Positions 42,568-54,592 of a DNA stretch of 64,000 bases are shown here, in pieces (the stretch's first letter is position 1; each line of letters starts with the position of its first letter). This DNA is from Anodontia alba. Its lineage: Eukaryota > Mollusca > Bivalvia > Lucinida > Lucinidae. The notes beneath the pieces are model-generated. The model did no database searches. It saw nothing but the letters and a program-made list of their open reading frames with translations, and was not told the DNA's origin. The position numbers and the translations under genes are program-made. The stretch spans positions 67,424,768-67,488,767 of the forward strand of contig OZ024826.1 of NCBI GenBank assembly GCA_964016985.1, in the 5' to 3' direction.

Positions 42568-45500
42568 ATGGATAAAAAATCAATTATTCAGTGGAACTGT
42601 CGAGGACTAAAAGCAAATTATAACGAAATTTTAATTTTAACAACACTACTTTCTCCGACTGTCTTTTGTCTCCAGGAAACCTTTTTAAAAAATACAGATA
42701 ATATTAATTTTAAAAATTATAGTTTATATAATCATATCGCAACTGAAAATCAGAAAGCCTCAGGAGGTTCATCTATCCTTGTAAAATCAAATGTTCCTCA
42801 TAGACAGATAGATATAAATAGTAATTTACAAGCTGTTGCTGTAAATGTCACTCTGTCTAAATCCATAACAATTTGTTCTCTATATCTTCCTCCACACTGT
42901 AAATTTTCTAAACACGATTTAGAAAATCTTATAAACCAGTTACCTCGTCCTTATTTATTATTAGGTGATTTTAATAGTCACAGCAAACTATGGGGTTGTC
43001 TGGATACAAATGACAAAGGAGAAATAATAGAAAATTTTATTGCAGAAAATGATTTATGTTTATTTAACGATAAACAACCAACTTATCTTCATTCTCCTAC
43101 AAGAAATTATTTTGCTTTAGATTTGTCTATATGCTCTCCAAATATTTACTTAGATTTTGATTGGTCAGTTTTAGATGACCTTCATGGGAGCGATCATTTT
43201 CCAATTAAAATTGAAGAAATTGAATCGACAAATGAAGACCATCATTCCCGATGGAATTTCAATAAAGCAAACTGGGAGAATTTTATGGAGCTATGTAATG
43301 AAAAATTAATCCTGAAATGTTTAAAACAGCAGATGATATACAAGCTTTTACTGATACATTAATTCATGTAGCCGAAAAATGTATTCCAAAGTCCTCGACA
43401 CGTTCAAAAAGAAATAGACCTTGGTTTAATAAAGATGTTAAAAATTCAATAAATAAAAGAAAATCTGCCTTACGAAACTTCAATAGGCAGCCAACAAAAG
43501 AAAATCTAATCCATGCCAAACAAATGCGAGCAGAAGCTCGCAAGACAATAAAAACGGCTAAAAGAACATCTTGGCAGCAATACGTCTCCAAACTTAATTC
43601 TAGAACTCCAGCAAAGAAAATATGGGACATGATTCGAAAAATTACTGGCAAAAATAAAAATAACAAGCATGTCCATATTAAATCAAATGGAAATATATGC
43701 TCAACGACTAAAGATATTTCCAATGCACTTGGAGAGAATTTTCAGAAAAACTCTTCTAATGCAAATTATTCCGAAACCTTTCAAAACATAAAACAGGAAC
43801 AAGAGAAAGAGCATCTAAATTTTACGTCACTAAATCATGAAAGATATAATGTACCATTCACAGCTTCAGAATTATCAGATGCTCTTAATAAATCTCACGA
43901 TACAGCTGCTGGTCCTGATGACATCCATTATCAAATTCTTAAACATTTACCCGATAACGCTTTAAAAACTTTATTAAATATTTTAAATGATATTTGGATC
44001 ACTGGAAAATTTCCAAAAGACTGGAGTAAAGCAACGATTATACCTATACCAAAACCAAATAAAGATCATACTGAAGCTACTAACTATAGACCTATTGCTT
44101 TGACAAGTTGTTTGTGTAAAACAATGGAGAGAATGATTAATGATAGACTGGTTTGGTTCTTAGAATCAAACCAGCTTATAACAAAATATCAAGCTGGATT
44201 CAGAAAAAATAACTGTACAAACGATCATTTGATTCGTTTGGAATCTTTTATTCGTGATGCCTTTGTTAAAAAAGAACATGTCGTAGCTGTATTTTTTGAC
44301 TTAGAAAAAGCTTACGATACTACCTGGAAACATGGCATCATGAAAGATTTACATAAATTAGGCCTTAAAGGCCGATTACCACTTTTTATTCAAAACTTTT
44401 TATCAGATCGAACATTTAATGTTCGAATAGGTAATACGTTATCGGACATATTTAAACAAGAACAAGGTGTACCACAGGGAAGCATTTTATCACCTACCTT
44501 GTTTGGCATTAAAATTAACGATATTGTTAAATGTGTGAAAGACCTTGATTGTTCACTTTTTGTTGACGATTTTGGAATATTTATTAGATCGAAAAATATG
44601 GAAACCATTGAATTCAAACTACAACGATGTTTAAACAATATAGAAGATTGGGCAACAGAAAATGGTTTCAAATTTTCAAAAACAAAAACTCAATGCGTTC
44701 ATTTTTGTCAGATACGTCAGCTACATTTAGATCCTCATCTCACCATATACGGTAGTCCTATTCCAGTCGTCAGTGAAGCAAAATTCCTGGGTCTTTTGTT
44801 CGATAACAAATTATCTTTTATACCACACATCAAAGCTTTAAAAGCTAAATGTTTAAAAGCTCTTGATATTCTTAAAGTTCTCTCCAGTTCCGACTGGGGA
44901 GGAGATCGTACTGTTCTTTTAAATCTCTATAGATCTTTAATTAGATCTAAATTGGATTATGGATCCATAGTTTATGGATCCGCAAGAAAATCTTATTTGA
45001 AATCTTTGGATACTATTCATCACCAAGGTTTACGTCTGGCTCTAGGGGCTTTTCGTACTTCCCCCGTCGAAAGTTTATACGCTGAATCAAATGAACCATC
45101 ATTGTATATAAGAAGAGAGAAATTGTCTCTTCAATATGTTACTAAATTAGCCGCCAATCCACGTAATTCAGCCTATGATTGTGTTTTTAATCCTAAATAT
45201 GAAAGATTTTACAACAACAAACCAACGGATATTAAACCCCTAGGCCTGAGAATACAACCGTTACTTGAAGAGGCCAATATCAATATTAAAAATGTTCAGC
45301 ATTTTTCTTTTCCATCAAAAGAGCCATGGACGTTAAACCCTCCAAAGATTATTTTAGACCTTCATAAAAATAAAAAAACAGAAGTCGAGTCGCATATTTT
45401 TAAGAATGAATTTTTAGAAATCAAATCAAATTATAAACATTACCTGTCAATTGATACAGATGGTTCGAAACAAGATGAGAAAGTTGCTTGTTCTGTTATT

Positions 45501-46238
45501 AGTCCAAATTTTACTGACAGTATCAGATTACCTGATAATAGCTCCATTTTTACCGCCGAAGCCAAGGCAATAGATATTGCACTTTACCATATCAGAGATC
45601 AGTCTGAAAAACAGTTTATCATTTATTCAGATTCTCTTTCTGTATTAAAATCTCTTAAAGATTTACACCATAGAAACCCATTAATTCAGCAAATTCTTAA
45701 AAAATATTATTATCTTTCCGCTTCAAAAGAAATTGTATTTTGTTGGCTTCCCAGCCACGTTAATATTCGTGGAAATGAATAAGCAGATTCAGAAGCCAAA
45801 TCTGCATTATCCTTAGTAATAACCAATTTCAAAATTCCTCACTCCGACTTTAAATCAAACGTCTGTCAATACATCAACAACAAATGTCTGTCTGTTTGGG
45901 AAACACAAACTTATAATAAATTAAATGAAATCAAACCAAATTTTAACAGCAAATGCACATTTTCTAATCTCAGCAGAAAAGAACAAACAAAAATCACGAG
46001 ATGTAGTCTTGGACACACTAGAATTACTCATTCTTATATTTTAAACAATGAACAAGCTCCATTCTGCATTCCTTGTAATGAACCTTTCACAGTCAAACAT
46101 TTTCTTATCACTTGTGCTGAATTTAATCACATTCGCACAAAGTATTTTAATATAAAAACTATAAAGGAACTTTTTGATATGCCAACTCAGAAAATACTCG
46201 ACTTTCTTAAAGAGATCGGACTTTTTAATAAAATATGA
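42568..46238 (+). pseudogene. LINE ORF2 polyprotein, copy 2, one frameshift and one stop
   Basis: The endonuclease (42568-43315) is complete, with WNCRG, CLQETF, LLGDFNSHSKLWG and SDHFPI. A one-base deletion near 43315 shifts the frame. Reverse transcriptase (NYRPIALTS, FFDLEKAYD, QGVPQGSILSP, LFVDDFGIF) and RNase H (DTDGSKQDE, TAEAKAIDIA, IYSDSLSVL, WLPSHVNIRG) follow in the frame open from 43317. A TTA-to-TAA change at 45780-45782 interrupts the RNase H end, and the same frame then stays open to 46238, covering a CCHC-like CIPCNEPFTVKHFLITC and a C-terminal helical tail. Two small lesions only, so this copy is young. Confidence 0.93.
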
Positions 46239-46427
46239 TCAGTATTTTTAATCACTTAAAATCATTGATACTTTATCTCTTTAAAATAAATACATCAATC
46301 CTAGATATTTTTAAATTTCTCATTAAATAAAATCATCATATAACATAAAACTTATTAGACGCTATATGCCCTTTTAGGGTTGAGCGTCTATAAACAAAAT
46401 ATCCATCCATCCATCCATCCATCCATC

Positions 46428-48520
46428 AAATCCCCACCCCTAAACCATATATAATCTTGTTCCACATGATAAGCTGCATCCATTGACACTGACCGGACAT
46501 GTCCTTGGGGTATGCCCCACCCCTCCAGTTCATATAAGGCATAATATCTCAGAAACTGTTCAGAACCCAACCCCTAAACCATATACATTATGCCCCGCCA
46601 CAAACAGTGGTGAGGGTATTATGTTATACCCTCCAAAATTTTGAGTGTTTGCCATCCACCAGCGCTTCCATCATTTGTGTCCACTCCATAACAATATATA
46701 TAGTTTGAAATATTTACACGAAACTTCACACAAATGTAAAGCACTGTGAGACAACGTGCAGAACACAAAAATAGTAACTATGGTTTGCCTACTTTTGGAG
46801 TTACTAGCGTCCTTTGAGCATTGAACATAGCCATTTCTACCATGTTTTCATATCTGCTCTGTAAGTTGAAAACCATTCCAGATATTTTGACAGAACTTCA
46901 CACAAATGTAAAGTGTCATGAGACAAGGTGCAGAATTTAACAATCATAACTGGTTTACCTACTTTTGGAGTTATCGCCCTTTGAACTTTGAAAATAATGA
47001 TTTCTGTAATATATTCATGTAATATACTTAAAAACTGTTTGAGTATTTTCTTGAAACTATGCAAATGTTTATCACCATGATACCATGTGCAAAACACAAG
47101 AACCATAACTCTGAATTACCTGCTTTTGGAGTTACCACCCTTTGAATATTGTTAATAGCTATTCAAGTATCATACTTGTGACCTTTCTATAAATTGAAAA
47201 CCATTTCAGAGGTTTTCTTGAAGCCTTACAAAAAGCAACATAAGATAAAATGTAGAGCACATTTTATTTTACAGAGTTATGGCACTTGCTTGATGTAAAT
47301 GCAGTGGCCGGACATGGTGCAGTGCTTTCAGTGCTTTTATTCCTTATGATAAGATTGCTTTCAGTGACTGACTGTGGGGTTTCATATTTGTATGCCCCCA
47401 ACCCGCCAGTTCATGTAAGGTTTAATATCTCAGAAACCATTCGGACCACACCACAAAACCATGTATATTCTTGTTCCTTATTATAAGACACATTCAGCAA
47501 CACGGACCAACCCACCTCCAGTTCATATGAGGTTTAATATCTCGGAAACCATTGAGAACCATACCCCTAAACCATATATACTGTTGTTCCTTATGATAAG
47601 GCGCATTTAGTGACACCAACCATGGAGTGGGGCATACCCCCAAGGGACCAATGGGTGGTGTCACTGAATGTATCTTATCATAGGAAAAAACAATATCTAT
47701 AGTTTAAGGCCAAGGTATGCCCCACTCCATTCAGTTCATATAAAACTTAATATCTTGGGAGCCTTTCCAAACTCCACCCCTAAACCAAATATTTGTTGTT
47801 TCCTTATGATAAGACACATTCAGTGACACAGATCGACCCCTTCCAGTTCATATAAGGTTTAATATCTCAGATACCATTCAGAACCCCACCCTTAAACTAT
47901 ATATATTGTTTTTTCTTATGATAAGACACATTCACTGACACCGACCATTGGTCCCTTGGGGGTATGCCCCACTCTCTTTAGTTCATATAAGGCTTAGTAT
48001 CTCAGAAACCTTTCAGAACCCCACCACTAAACCATATAATATATTGTTCCTTATGATAAGCTGCATTCAGTGACACTGACTGTGGGTCCCTCGGGGATAT
48101 GCCCCACCCCTCCGTGGATCCCCAGGGGGTATGCCCCAACCCATCTCAGAAACTATTAGATCCATACCCCATGGGGTATGCTTCCCACCCCCCCCCCCGC
48201 CCCCCCCCCCCTGACTCTAGTTCACTTAAGGCTTGATTTCTCAGAAAAAGGATGGCTCCCCACCCTTGAAACATATATATTGTTGTTCTTTATGATAAGA
48301 CACATTCAATTCAGGCTCCCCCTGGGTATGCCCCACCACCTCCAGTTCACATAAAGTTTAATATCTCATATCTCGGACACTGTTCGGATCCCTACCCCTA
48401 AACTATATGTATTACTGTTCCTTATGATAAGATGCATTCATTGACACTGACTGTGGGTCCCCAGGGGGTATGCCCCGCCCCATCTTAGAAAATGTTCAGA
48501 TCCGCGCCAAGGATTCGAAA
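46428..48520. repeat. Tandem repeat (minisatellite) block, units about 130-150 bp
   Basis: Units contain CCAGTTCATATAAGGTTTAA, TATCTCAGAAACC, CCCCACCCCTAAACCATATA, TTCCTTATGATAAGACACAT and TCAGTGACACCGACC followed by GGTATGCCCCACCCC, in that order. About ten to twelve imperfect units occur. The block is interrupted at about 46590-47280 by a second family of roughly 150-bp units (TTTTGGAGTTA, CCTTTGAA, CATATC, GTTGAAAACCATT). A C-run lies at 48190-48211. No coding support. Confidence 0.85.
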
Positions 48521-50999
48521 ATTCTTTTATCTTAGATAACAAATTAAAATGGACACAGGCGTCCAATTGATATTGGCTTACAGTTGGGCAAGGCCTGCTA
48601 TCCTTGTAGCAGGTTAGGATAGAGGGGAAATGTTTTTATTTCTTCTGTTTCTTTGCTTTCATTCCTGTTCCTCTTTCTTCCCTGTCCCTCTCTTTGGTCT
48701 CCCCTATTGTCTCTTCTATCCCTTTTCTCCCTTTCTCTGGGAGACGACACAAAATGACCCACAAGGGTTTGCAGTGTCATTAAACTCCAACACAATAAAA
48801 AAATGGACACAGAGTCCACATGGGAGCTCATTTGAGTATTGGGAACTTGTTTGGGAGACTTTATGATTGGTAGGTAATAATCATATCATGTTTTTATACG
48901 CTCGTTTTGAAAAAAAGGACGTATTATGGCACTGTCCGTCTGTTTGGCGTAAACAATTCTTGTGCGCATCATAACCAGGTAACTGTAAAGAATATTTTGA
49001 TGAAACTTCATAGTAATGTGTATGAGGTCAAGGCAGTGTGTACAAAAATGATTGCTCTCCCTTTCTTAGTTTCTGAGTTACTGCCCTTTAATTAGTATTT
49101 TAAAGACTATCCTTGTGTGCATCATAACTGGGTAACCATAAGGAATATTTGAATGAAACTCCATAGCAATGTGAATGAGGTCAAGACAGTGTGTCATTTG
49201 CAAAAATGATTGCTCTCACTTTCTTACTTTCTGAGTCACTTCCCTTTCATATGATTTTTTATGCCCCGGCCATTTTCAATGAGTGGGCATATAGTATCAT
49301 AGCTGTCCATACGTATGTCTGTCTCATCCGTCGTCTGTCCGTCCTGTCCATCCTGTACATACCATTCAATATCTTTTGAAAAGATATAGTGTATAGGTCA
49401 AATTTTATACACAGGTATATAATCATAAAATGTAGGTCAAGTTCAGTTAGGGTAAAATCCACCAATTATTAGCTTGCTGGGAGTGTGTCCCAGGAGAGCT
49501 TATGTTGTCACCCAGTCGTTGGTGTCCTCGTCTGCGTTGGCGTCCCTGTTGGCATCAGTGTTGGCATCCATGGCGGCGTCCGCGTTAGCACAATGTTTAA
49601 GTTTTCAAAGGTGTGCCTAGTTTTTTAATCGTTTAAGGTACTGCTTTCATATTTGGCCTACACCTACCTTAGGGTAAGACCTTGCAATAGCATACACTCC
49701 CATCCCCAAGTTAGACCTTTTATATAGGTCAGGGTCAGTTCTTACTTTGTCATTTACGCTCATGTTTAAGTTTTGCATTTAAGTTTTGAAAAGTGTACAT
49801 ATGTCACCAGCCACAATTTCGGTACATTTTGCTTCAGAATAAAAGTAATAAATAATGTTAATAAATAAAAATCAATGTAATAATTGTATAATCACCAATA
49901 AATGGAGTGAAAGAAGTGAGAAAGGTTTTTATAATTTTTTTAATGTCAAATAGTCAGAAAGGAGGGAAATTGTGTTATATTTTTTTAGGTCATATAGTGA
50001 GAAAGTGAGATGGATGGGAAAGAGAGCATAATTTCATAATTTGGGAAAATTAAGATTTTTAATGTAGTATTTTGAGCAATTATAATTCAGAAATTAGGTT
50101 TTTCTAAAAGTATTGTTCATCAAGTTTGAAAGGTCCCTTTTTCACAGTTTTTAGAGTGTTTAGACAGGCTAATTGAACAAAGTTTTATGGACTTGGAAGT
50201 TTATCACCTGTATCAGAGTATTAGCTGACTTAAGGCTTGGAAACTCTTCGCACCTTTCAGCATAACCATAAACTTTGGTAACTCCTGTCAATTTTGGCTT
50301 GCAGCTTGGTTTGATAGACAATTAAACTGTTTAATTAGGAAATTGTTGTCACTCAGAAAGAGGAAACCCTTTTGATATTTGAGATAACTTGTGATAGCTT
50401 GTGATTTTAGCAGTTTGGCTTACAGCACTTTGGCCCTCTGAGCAGCTCTTGTAACAGAAAGTTTGTTTGGACCTGCAGAAACTGAATACTGGTTGGCTGT
50501 TTCTATCAGATTCAATTATTGGCTGAATTTGGAAAAGGGAAACTTTGGGACATTTGAACTTGGGAGAAAACTGGGAGTCTTACGCTAGCCACAGAACTGT
50601 ACACATGAAAATATTACAATGTAGGCCCTGCATAGACCGTTTGATGTTAATTTTGGTTCTGTGTAGAGCCTATCAGATAACAGAGTCTGATACTTACAAA
50701 CTTTAAACTTGTCACCAGGGCAGCCTCAAACAAAATAGGGCTCAAGGGGTCTTGTGTGCTACCGACACAGCGAGCTAAATTCCCCAAACTTTGCCGAGCG
50801 AGTGCAATCACCAGTGACCCCGAAACGCCTGGGCCCCCAAACTAGACCCCATTCCAACCCTGTGACACATAACTGCTGAAGCATTCAAGATAGAGCTTTA
50901 ATATTTGGCCCACACCAGCCTTAGGGTTAGACCTTTAAATAGCACACTCATGTTCCGAGTTCTGTGTTCAAGACCTTGCAATAGCATACACCCCCATCC
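48521..50999. other. Gene-free host DNA with dispersed repeats
   Basis: No gene is supportable. Repeats seen: paired units at 48900-49250 (GTAAAGAATATTTTGATGAA, CATAGCAATGTG, GAGGTCAAG), the block at 49250-49480 beginning ATGCCCCGGCCATTTTCAAT, and 49640-49800 with CCCCATCCCCAAGTTAGACC, which recurs right of the nested elements at 58791 on. The rest is unique-looking AT-rich sequence. Confidence 0.55.
50992..50999. repeat. 8-bp target duplication, left copy of the hAT-like element (CCCCATCC)
   Basis: CCCCATCC directly precedes CAGGGCTCTGG and recurs at 58791-58798 directly after CGAGCCCTG. Eight bases is the hallmark length of hAT transposases. Confidence 0.85.
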
Positions 51000-52237
51000 C
51001 AGGGCTCTGGAAATTTTGAAATCTGAATCGGTCCAGCCGATGACGATGACGTCATCAATGAGCCCATTTCCAAAAAAAAAAAAATGTATATATCAGCTGT
51101 CACGAAAACTAATGACAATTGGCAGTCCTATAACCTTTTAAATAATACACCTCAACTCCGTTATATGACGGGTCCGGGTATAACGAGCATGATCAAAGCT
51201 GGCGTCATCAATAAATACAGTCAGGTATGTAAAAAGAAAGAAAACAAAAACAAAAAAAAACGGTTTTGTTTTATTTCCACCTCCGCAGGGTTTTCCTAAA
51301 CTATTTATAAACAACTGATTCCCGTCTTGTATAAGCGCGAAGACGGCGGGAAACAGGAGAGACGGAACGAAACGACTTTCATGGACCTAATTAGGTCTAA
51401 GAAAAAAGGCCTGCGCCACGGGCGGTTTTGCAGTTTTCAATGTTTCAAGATTTGATCAGACTGCTTAAATTTTAAGCACTGACCAATCTTGTCTAGCGCA
51501 AGTGGTGCATTACTTATTTTTACCGTGAAATCTACCTTGAATTATACTTGCGTGTTACGGCAATCAACAACAACAACAACAAAAAAAGCAATCAATAATA
51601 CCCAGATCAGACGCCGTTGTATGCGACATCTGATTAGGACGTACACGGTTTGGGAATTCATTTATCGAATCTGGGACCGACAAACCGTGTTGATCAAAAC
51701 AAAAAGGAAGAGGAAGAAAACGGGTGCGTTCAAGCGGTGCATTCTTTTATCACTCTCAGTAAAGCGACCTTTGATCTTTTTGGACACGCCGAGTGCACCT
51801 GGATGTTTTGCAGTCTCAGTGTATTCACACGTGTCACACAAACGGATTAATTATTAGACTACCGTTACTGATGATTCGTGTTAATCGCTTGTTTACCGCA
51901 CAAAGGTCAGTGAAATGTTGATTTTTTGACAATGTTTGGATAATGACGTAATTAATTTGTGCTGCGGTAGGTTGCCGTTATTCAGCTGTATCTCCAATAT
52001 ACATGTCAAATGGCCGTTTAGAGCCTTTTAACTACCATAATATCGCATTTAAAAGGTGCGCGGACGTTGTCAGTTTGGGAAGACTTGACCATTTGTGATT
52101 TTTTAGACATCATTGATTCGTAAAAAATGGTTGGTTGGGGAAAAATGGGGTTCAAAGCACAAACCTGTTGGACCGATTTATTAGCGTTTTGGGGTGTTTG
52201 AAATCGGTCCAGAATTCTTAATTTCGGTCCAGACCGG
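51000..52237. other. Left body of the hAT-like element, no gene
   Basis: Non-coding. It contains the phrase ATCGGTCCAG near both ends (about 51027, and twice at 52184-52235), a CAA run near 51568 and one of the short palindromic repeats near 51600. Nothing else is recognised. Confidence 0.6.
52232..52237. repeat. Target duplication, left copy of the 6.5-kb element (GACCGG)
   Basis: GACCGG immediately precedes the terminus ATATATATGTAAAATAGG and recurs at 58758-58763 immediately after the right terminus. The length matches the Maverick duplication. Confidence 0.85.
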
Positions 52238-52252
52238 ATATATATGTAAAAT

Positions 52253-52470
52253 AGGTATTCTGCGGTAAAAATTTTTTCAACGGCCCTTTTTAATCCCCCC
52301 AGGGTCTACAGAGGTGATTCTGCGGCAAATGTTTTCAACAGCCCTTTTTTAATCCCCCAGAGTCTACAGAGGTGATTCTGTGGCGTTTTTCAACGGCCCT
52401 TTTTTAATTCCTCAGGGGCTACAGAGTGAATTTGTCTGTAGCCTTTTTTTAACCCCCCAGGGTTATAGAC
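52253..52470 (+). repeat. Subterminal tandem repeats, left end
   Basis: Four degenerate units of 45-60 bp. The first three read approximately AGGTGATTCTGCGGCAAA, then TTTTCAACGGCCC, T-run, AATCCCCCAGGGTCTACAG; the fourth is shorter. They recur inverted at 58510-58745. Repeated blocks next to the ends may be binding sites for an end-recognition protein. Confidence 0.85.
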
Positions 52471-52482
52471 GGAATTTATCTA

Positions 52483-52746
52483 TCATATATTTATATCCCT
52501 TAATCGTTTACATTCTGATCTAAATGGTTTAACAACATTATAATATACAAATTTAGCTCTTACATTATTACCATCACACCTATTACAAATCTGTATTTTA
52601 GAATATGTTCTCTTATCACAGAGTAAACAAGCTTTCACGTTGTCATTTTTCATTAAAAACTTGTGCATTGAACAATATTGTGAATTCTTTACAGGTTTCT
52701 TATGGCAAAGATCATCGCTACAAACTTTTTGAAACGCACACTCCAT
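52483..52746 (-). CDS. Small zinc-finger protein, left arm (87 aa)
   Basis: Intact homologue of the Maverick protein at 22999-23265, starting MECAFQKVCSDDLCHKK, with QYCSMHKF and ACLLCDKRTYSKIQICNRC. Two extra or shifted cysteines differ (VCSDD; LLCDK). The gene reads outward to the subterminal repeats, as in the Maverick where it reads toward the right TIR. It differs from the right-arm copy at a few residues (for example VRAKFVYY against LRAKFLYN). It probably binds zinc and nucleic acid. Confidence 0.75.
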   Translation of the reverse strand: MECAFQKVCSDDLCHKKPVKNSQYCSMHKFLMKNDNVKACLLCDKRTYSKIQICNRCDGNNVRAKFVYYNVVKPFRSECKRLRDINI

Positions 52747-52791
52747 TATTTTTAAATTATATTAAATAAATATTTAATAAAAAACAAAAGA

Positions 52792-53337
52792 ATGAGTACT
52801 AACCGCGAATTTCTTTTACAGCTGTATCACAGCGGTGCTATTGACGATGATGGTTTACAAAAAGGAATGAGAATGTTAGAAACACCGTCAGATAAAGAAA
52901 AGAAATATAAACAGCAACAAAAGGCTGTTATTAATGAACTGAAGCAGGTTTTATCACAAAGAAAGTCTGTTTCAGAATTAAATCTGGTTGATAATCCAAA
53001 ATGTGGATATTTTAAGGCATATGAAATATTTGTAGACAAATACAAAGATCCCAACAAGTTATTTCATGACAAGAAATCAGCCATTACCCAACAAATCGTT
53101 AAAGAGTTAAAAGAGTTGGGTGGATTAAAATTCCAGCTGGCCCTTACCATAAATTTTTATAAAGATGACGGTGCAGATAAAACAATCGTAACAGGTGTGT
53201 TACATGGTGATCAAATGGCCATCTTAACACCCGACAAAATAGATGAGTTTTACAATAATTCGTCTGCTCGTAAAGACGGACAGCAAGACGAAAACGAAAA
53301 GGGTAGATGTTTTTTTTCTGCCAAAAACACAGTTTAA
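52792..53337 (+). CDS. Polymerase N-terminal-domain homologue, left arm (181 aa)
   Basis: Starts MSTNREFLLQLYHSGAIDDD and is clearly related to the first 200 or so residues of the Maverick polymerase gene (22923-22021), sharing DLQKG/GLQKG, QKAVI(N/D)ELKQVLSQR, SVSEL, YFK(A/T)YEI and the (V/I)DEFY motif. The Lys-rich insert of the Maverick protein is missing. After residue 165 the sequences part, and the protein ends in a different tail with no exonuclease or polymerase domain. It could be a stand-alone regulatory or end-binding domain, or an interfering decoy of the polymerase. Both roles are inference. Confidence 0.7.
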   Translation: MSTNREFLLQLYHSGAIDDDGLQKGMRMLETPSDKEKKYKQQQKAVINELKQVLSQRKSVSELNLVDNPKCGYFKAYEIFVDKYKDPNKLFHDKKSAITQQIVKELKELGGLKFQLALTINFYKDDGADKTIVTGVLHGDQMAILTPDKIDEFYNNSSARKDGQQDENEKGRCFFSAKNTV

Positions 53338-53525
53338 ACACCTAAAACAACCCAATTTTACATACTTTTTCATCTTTTTTTGACAAAACATGTAAAATTA
53401 CATCTACCACTTATTAATATATACAAAATTTCATCTACCTTGGCTCTAACAGGCAATTGGAATACAAAAAACAACAATTAATCACACATTAAATAAATAA
53501 TCTACCAATAATAAAACAAAAAACA

Positions 53526-54521
53526 ATGCATAAAGTAGATGAAAAGATGAAACAGCCAGAACATTATATAACTATACAGAGATCCCAACTAACTAGGTTC
53601 CCAAAGACAAAGGACAGAGCACTTGTGGAGAAAATGTGCCTCCTAAATTGCAAGAATGACTTAAGAGGCCTTAATTATAATAAATATGGTAAGAAAGGCC
53701 ACGCAATATATCCAATAAGCAAAGTCTTCTGTGATAATTTCCTGTTGTCTACGCCCTCCAACATAGAAAACAAGAAAAATAGCTTAGTTGGATTATACAA
53801 TACAGTCTTGGTAAAACATAACCAAAGAGCCTTTATAAAAGCTGTGGGTTACAGCACAGATGGTAGGCAACGTTATAAAGTTTCTTGTAATTCCATTCCT
53901 TTAGATGCCGTTATTGCTGTACTAAAAGACGAAGAGTTATTACAAAATGACATATTGTTGGAAGATGTTGACATTACACAAGACTTTGCAAGTTGTTTTA
54001 ATAAAGCAGAGGTTACATCTGCAATGTCTGGCAGTGGTTTCCACATACAAGGGGAATTATACAACGGAGAAGAAGAAGGAACAGTGTTAGATAATTCTCT
54101 CTGTGTAGGAGATAATTGTTTAACCTATTGTTATGGAGAGGATGATGAAAAAACAAGAAGCAAAATATATAATAAGTTTGCACAAGAGGTAGAGAGTGAT
54201 AGTGTTAGAGAAAATTTTGGGCACCATTTATACAGTTGGTGTCATGCAGGTGGAATCTACAAAGATACAGTTAAAGGGGCATTAGAACATGGATTACTCC
54301 GTGTGGAGACCACCTACTATGGTAGGATTCCAACACAAGAAGAGATGGACTACTCCATAGAAAAGTGGAAATGCATTCTTACTCCCAATTTGTATTACTC
54401 TACACCTATAGAAAAACAATGGCTTTGCATTACAGAACGTATTAACAGAAACTTGGTTATAAAATGTGGAAATCTAGTTGCTGTATGCCATTGGATTAAC
54501 TCTTTAACTGGTAAAATTTAA
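53526..54521 (+). pseudogene. Initiator-like protein, left-arm copy, C-terminally truncated at the arm end
   Basis: The 331-codon frame starts MHKVDEKMKQPEHYITIQ and is identical or nearly so to the right-arm gene until residue 330, where the inverted arm stops; the frame ends a codon later in central sequence. It contains DVDITQDFASCFNKAEV (about 146), TRSKIYNKFAQEVES (about 210) and LLRVETTYYG (about 257). A block of K-I/L-Y-N/D-K followed by an R-V/F-E strand is seen in some rolling-circle initiators, hence the suggestion. No Walker A motif is present, so it is not a parvovirus-type helicase. The call is tentative. Confidence 0.45.
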
Positions 54522-54592
54522 CTTTAACACTATACTCCATTGTGGTTCTGTTATTTTATTTTGCAAACAGATATATACACAGAAAAAAAAGG

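Larger units (their letters stand above)
39971..46427 (+). mobile_element. LINE (I/Nimb-like, with RNase H), copy 2
   Basis: The most complete copy: a 1.3-kb 5' region (39971-41286), intact ORF1, ORF2 with only one frameshift and one nonsense codon, a 3' region and a longer tail of seven ATCC units ending near 46427. RNase H in ORF2 together with zinc-knuckle ORF1 places it in the I superfamily; Nimb is my best guess from mollusc occurrence. Confidence 0.9.
52238..54518 (+). repeat. Left inverted arm of the 6.5-kb element
   Basis: About 2.28 kb matching the reverse complement of 56416-58757. Homology ends abruptly inside the initiator-like gene, after GGTAAAATT. It includes subterminal repeats, the zinc-finger gene, the polymerase-N gene and the first 330 codons of the initiator-like gene. 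Confidence 0.95.

Noticed and set aside
46428..48520. CRISPR-like array
   Set aside because: Units are long, imperfect and contiguous without unique spacers of constant size; this is a eukaryotic minisatellite.
48598..48866. Open frames on both strands in a pyrimidine-rich stretch
   Set aside because: They arise from CT-rich low-complexity sequence and have no protein-like features.
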